Of a stretch of 64,000 nucleotides of DNA, positions 62,805 to 64,000 are shown piece by piece. The stretch comes from Metaphire vulgaris (taxonomy: Eukaryota > Annelida > Clitellata > Crassiclitellata > Megascolecidae), in assembly GCA_018105865.1 (NCBI GenBank), contig CM030867.1, positions 5,194,369 through 5,258,368 of the forward strand. Direction: 5' to 3'. A program made the translations under genes and the position numbers. How positions within the stretch are numbered: position 1 is the first letter of the stretch; each line of letters opens with the position of its first letter. The notes below the pieces were generated by a model. That model saw nothing but the letters and a program-made list of their open reading frames with translations. It was not told the origin of the DNA and did not search any database.

Positions 62805-63665
62805 AGTGTTTTGTTGACTTCAAAAAGGCACTTGATTCTATAACACACAAGCAACTATGGATAAAAATTTTAGAAATGGGATTCCGGCCAAACTTAGTGT
62901 AGCTTCTGATCCAAATGTAAAAGAAGCAACAGGCAAATATTAAAATTGTAGGCACAACATCCAATTGATTTAATATAAAAAAGACATCATACAGGCTGCC
63001 AGGCTGCATATTTTCACCATATTTATGCTGCGATGGTTAAGAGAAAACTTGGGAAGATTTTGATAGAGGAATTACATTAGCAGAAAGAAGAATTTTACAA
63101 TTTAAGATAAGCAGATGACATTATTCTTTTGGCCGAATCAGCAGATAAGCTGCAGGAATTAGTGAATCGATTAGACAAAGTAACTCAGGAATACAATCTT
63201 TGTATAAATAAAGTATGAAGTCAGATTTTTGAATGCTTGCTTAATTTGAAAATGCTTACATTTAAGTAAAATAAATTAGGAAATCATGAGTACTTAGTCC
63301 TGCATGTCCATCGCGATATATGCACGATTTTAAAAAATCGCGCAAATAACATGATTAAGAAATTAGTGTATTTACAGCTCTATTTAGGATGAATAATCAC
63401 AGAAGATGCTGAATGTGAAGCCGAAATTTATGCCAGATTGTACAATGGCCAAACTTTTACAAAGCACTGCAAAATTTGTGGAAAAGCTATAAGATATCGA
63501 TAACCACAAAGATCAAGCTCTAGAAAACTCTAGTTTAGCCTGTGGCAACATACACATGTGAGACATGGACTGAAAAAAAGAGACAAAGCAAAAATCATGG
63601 CTTCTGAGACAAAAGGATTAAGACAGATTTTGCATGTATCCTGGACAAAAAAATGGGTACTCAAG
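62805..63665 (+). mobile_element. Decayed RTE-like LINE
   Basis: FKKALDSITHKQLWIKILEM (62817-62890), FRPNLV, QANIKIVGTTS, then NLR*ADDIILLAESADKLQE (63098-63160; the Tyr of YADD is a stop), RLDKVTQEYNLCINKV, a non-LINE interval (63220-63375), and YLG*IITEDAECEAEIYARL to LRQILHVSWTKKW. Old copy, no tail found. Confidence 0.72.
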
Positions 63666-64000
63666 AAGGAGCGCCCCAGACAATGAACTTGCAGTAACTC
63701 ACCCCCGACAAATTTTTATCCAGGTACATCATGCCCCAGATGTCTCGCCCCTCCCCCCCCCCCCAGAAAACAGCGCACCAACAACAATGTCGAGGGTTGG
63801 CACAGGGCATTCCAGGAGACCTGTGCCACTCTAATTCCAAACATTTACAGTGTACGGTTTCATCAAGTTGTTAAAAAAGCAACAGGGACTACATAACTTC
63901 ATCGGCTGCAATTGTTGCAAGAATGAAGTGCAACGTTGGAATTGTGGAATTGTTTATAAATTTGCTCTGTAACATCAAGTCATCCGTTTCACGTACACCC
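63666..64000. other. Right edge, nothing recognised
   Basis: A C-rich run at 63748-63766 and otherwise featureless DNA. No ZnT exon is visible here. Confidence 0.4.

Noticed and set aside
1..64000. CRISPR arrays, operons, bacterial promoters or phage genes
   Set aside because: No regularly spaced direct repeats or dense gene arrays; introns, SINEs and LINEs show animal nuclear DNA.

Overview
The window is nuclear DNA of an animal. It holds one recognisable host gene, whose short, correctly phased exons are separated by introns of 1 to 22 kb. Nearly everything else is transposable-element debris of many classes. The mix of CR1/L2-like and RTE-like LINEs, a tRNA-derived SINE, a Ty3/gypsy element with INT ahead of RNase H (an order first described in deuterostomes), hAT, piggyBac, mariner, Helitron and MULE-like elements, plus degenerate CCCTAA runs, points to an invertebrate, plausibly a marine deuterostome. 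The species cannot be fixed from the sequence. No prokaryotic signals, CRISPR arrays, rRNA or genuine tRNA genes were seen.

Host gene: a zinc transporter of the SLC30A2/3/4/8 type (ZnT, cation diffusion facilitator) runs on the minus strand from about 62660 down to 15919; its first exon(s) lie beyond the right edge. Six exons (62660-62514, 55837-55684, 54422-53804, 44410-44305, 22264-22130, 16061-15919) have AG/GT borders and join in one open frame of 433 codons plus stop. The metal-site pairs H-x3-D of TM2 and TM5 are present. The TM4-TM5 loop is very long (about 165 residues) and rich in His.

Layout, left to right. 1-15.8 kb: a broken copy of an unknown recurrent family, LINE fragments (one twin-primed at 2.6-4.4 kb), a nearly complete but dead CR1/L2-like LINE (8.6-11.9 kb) carrying a tRNA-SINE, MITEs, and a patchwork L2 (12.7-14.8 kb). 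15.9-22.3 kb: the last two ZnT exons, with a piggyBac-type MITE 25 bp from the last splice acceptor. 22.3-44.3 kb: a 22-kb intron with a stray copy of a ZnT exon inside a LINE (23.1 kb), a MITE containing templated insertions (26.8-27.7 kb), a MULE-like MITE (29.8-30.8 kb) and a TE-riddled gypsy element (31.9-40.3 kb). 44.4-53.8 kb: one intron made almost wholly of a six-deep nest of transposons. 53.8-64 kb: the His-loop exon and upstream exons, a dead mariner, more LINEs and a fourth piggyBac-type MITE.

The most unusual signals are short, non-tandem local duplications about 0.35-1 kb from their source (one of them an exon of the host gene), a TGACAAGCAAAAAAGG motif repeated about every 40-50 bp in unrelated elements, and exact empty/filled-site comparisons that give the order of insertions.
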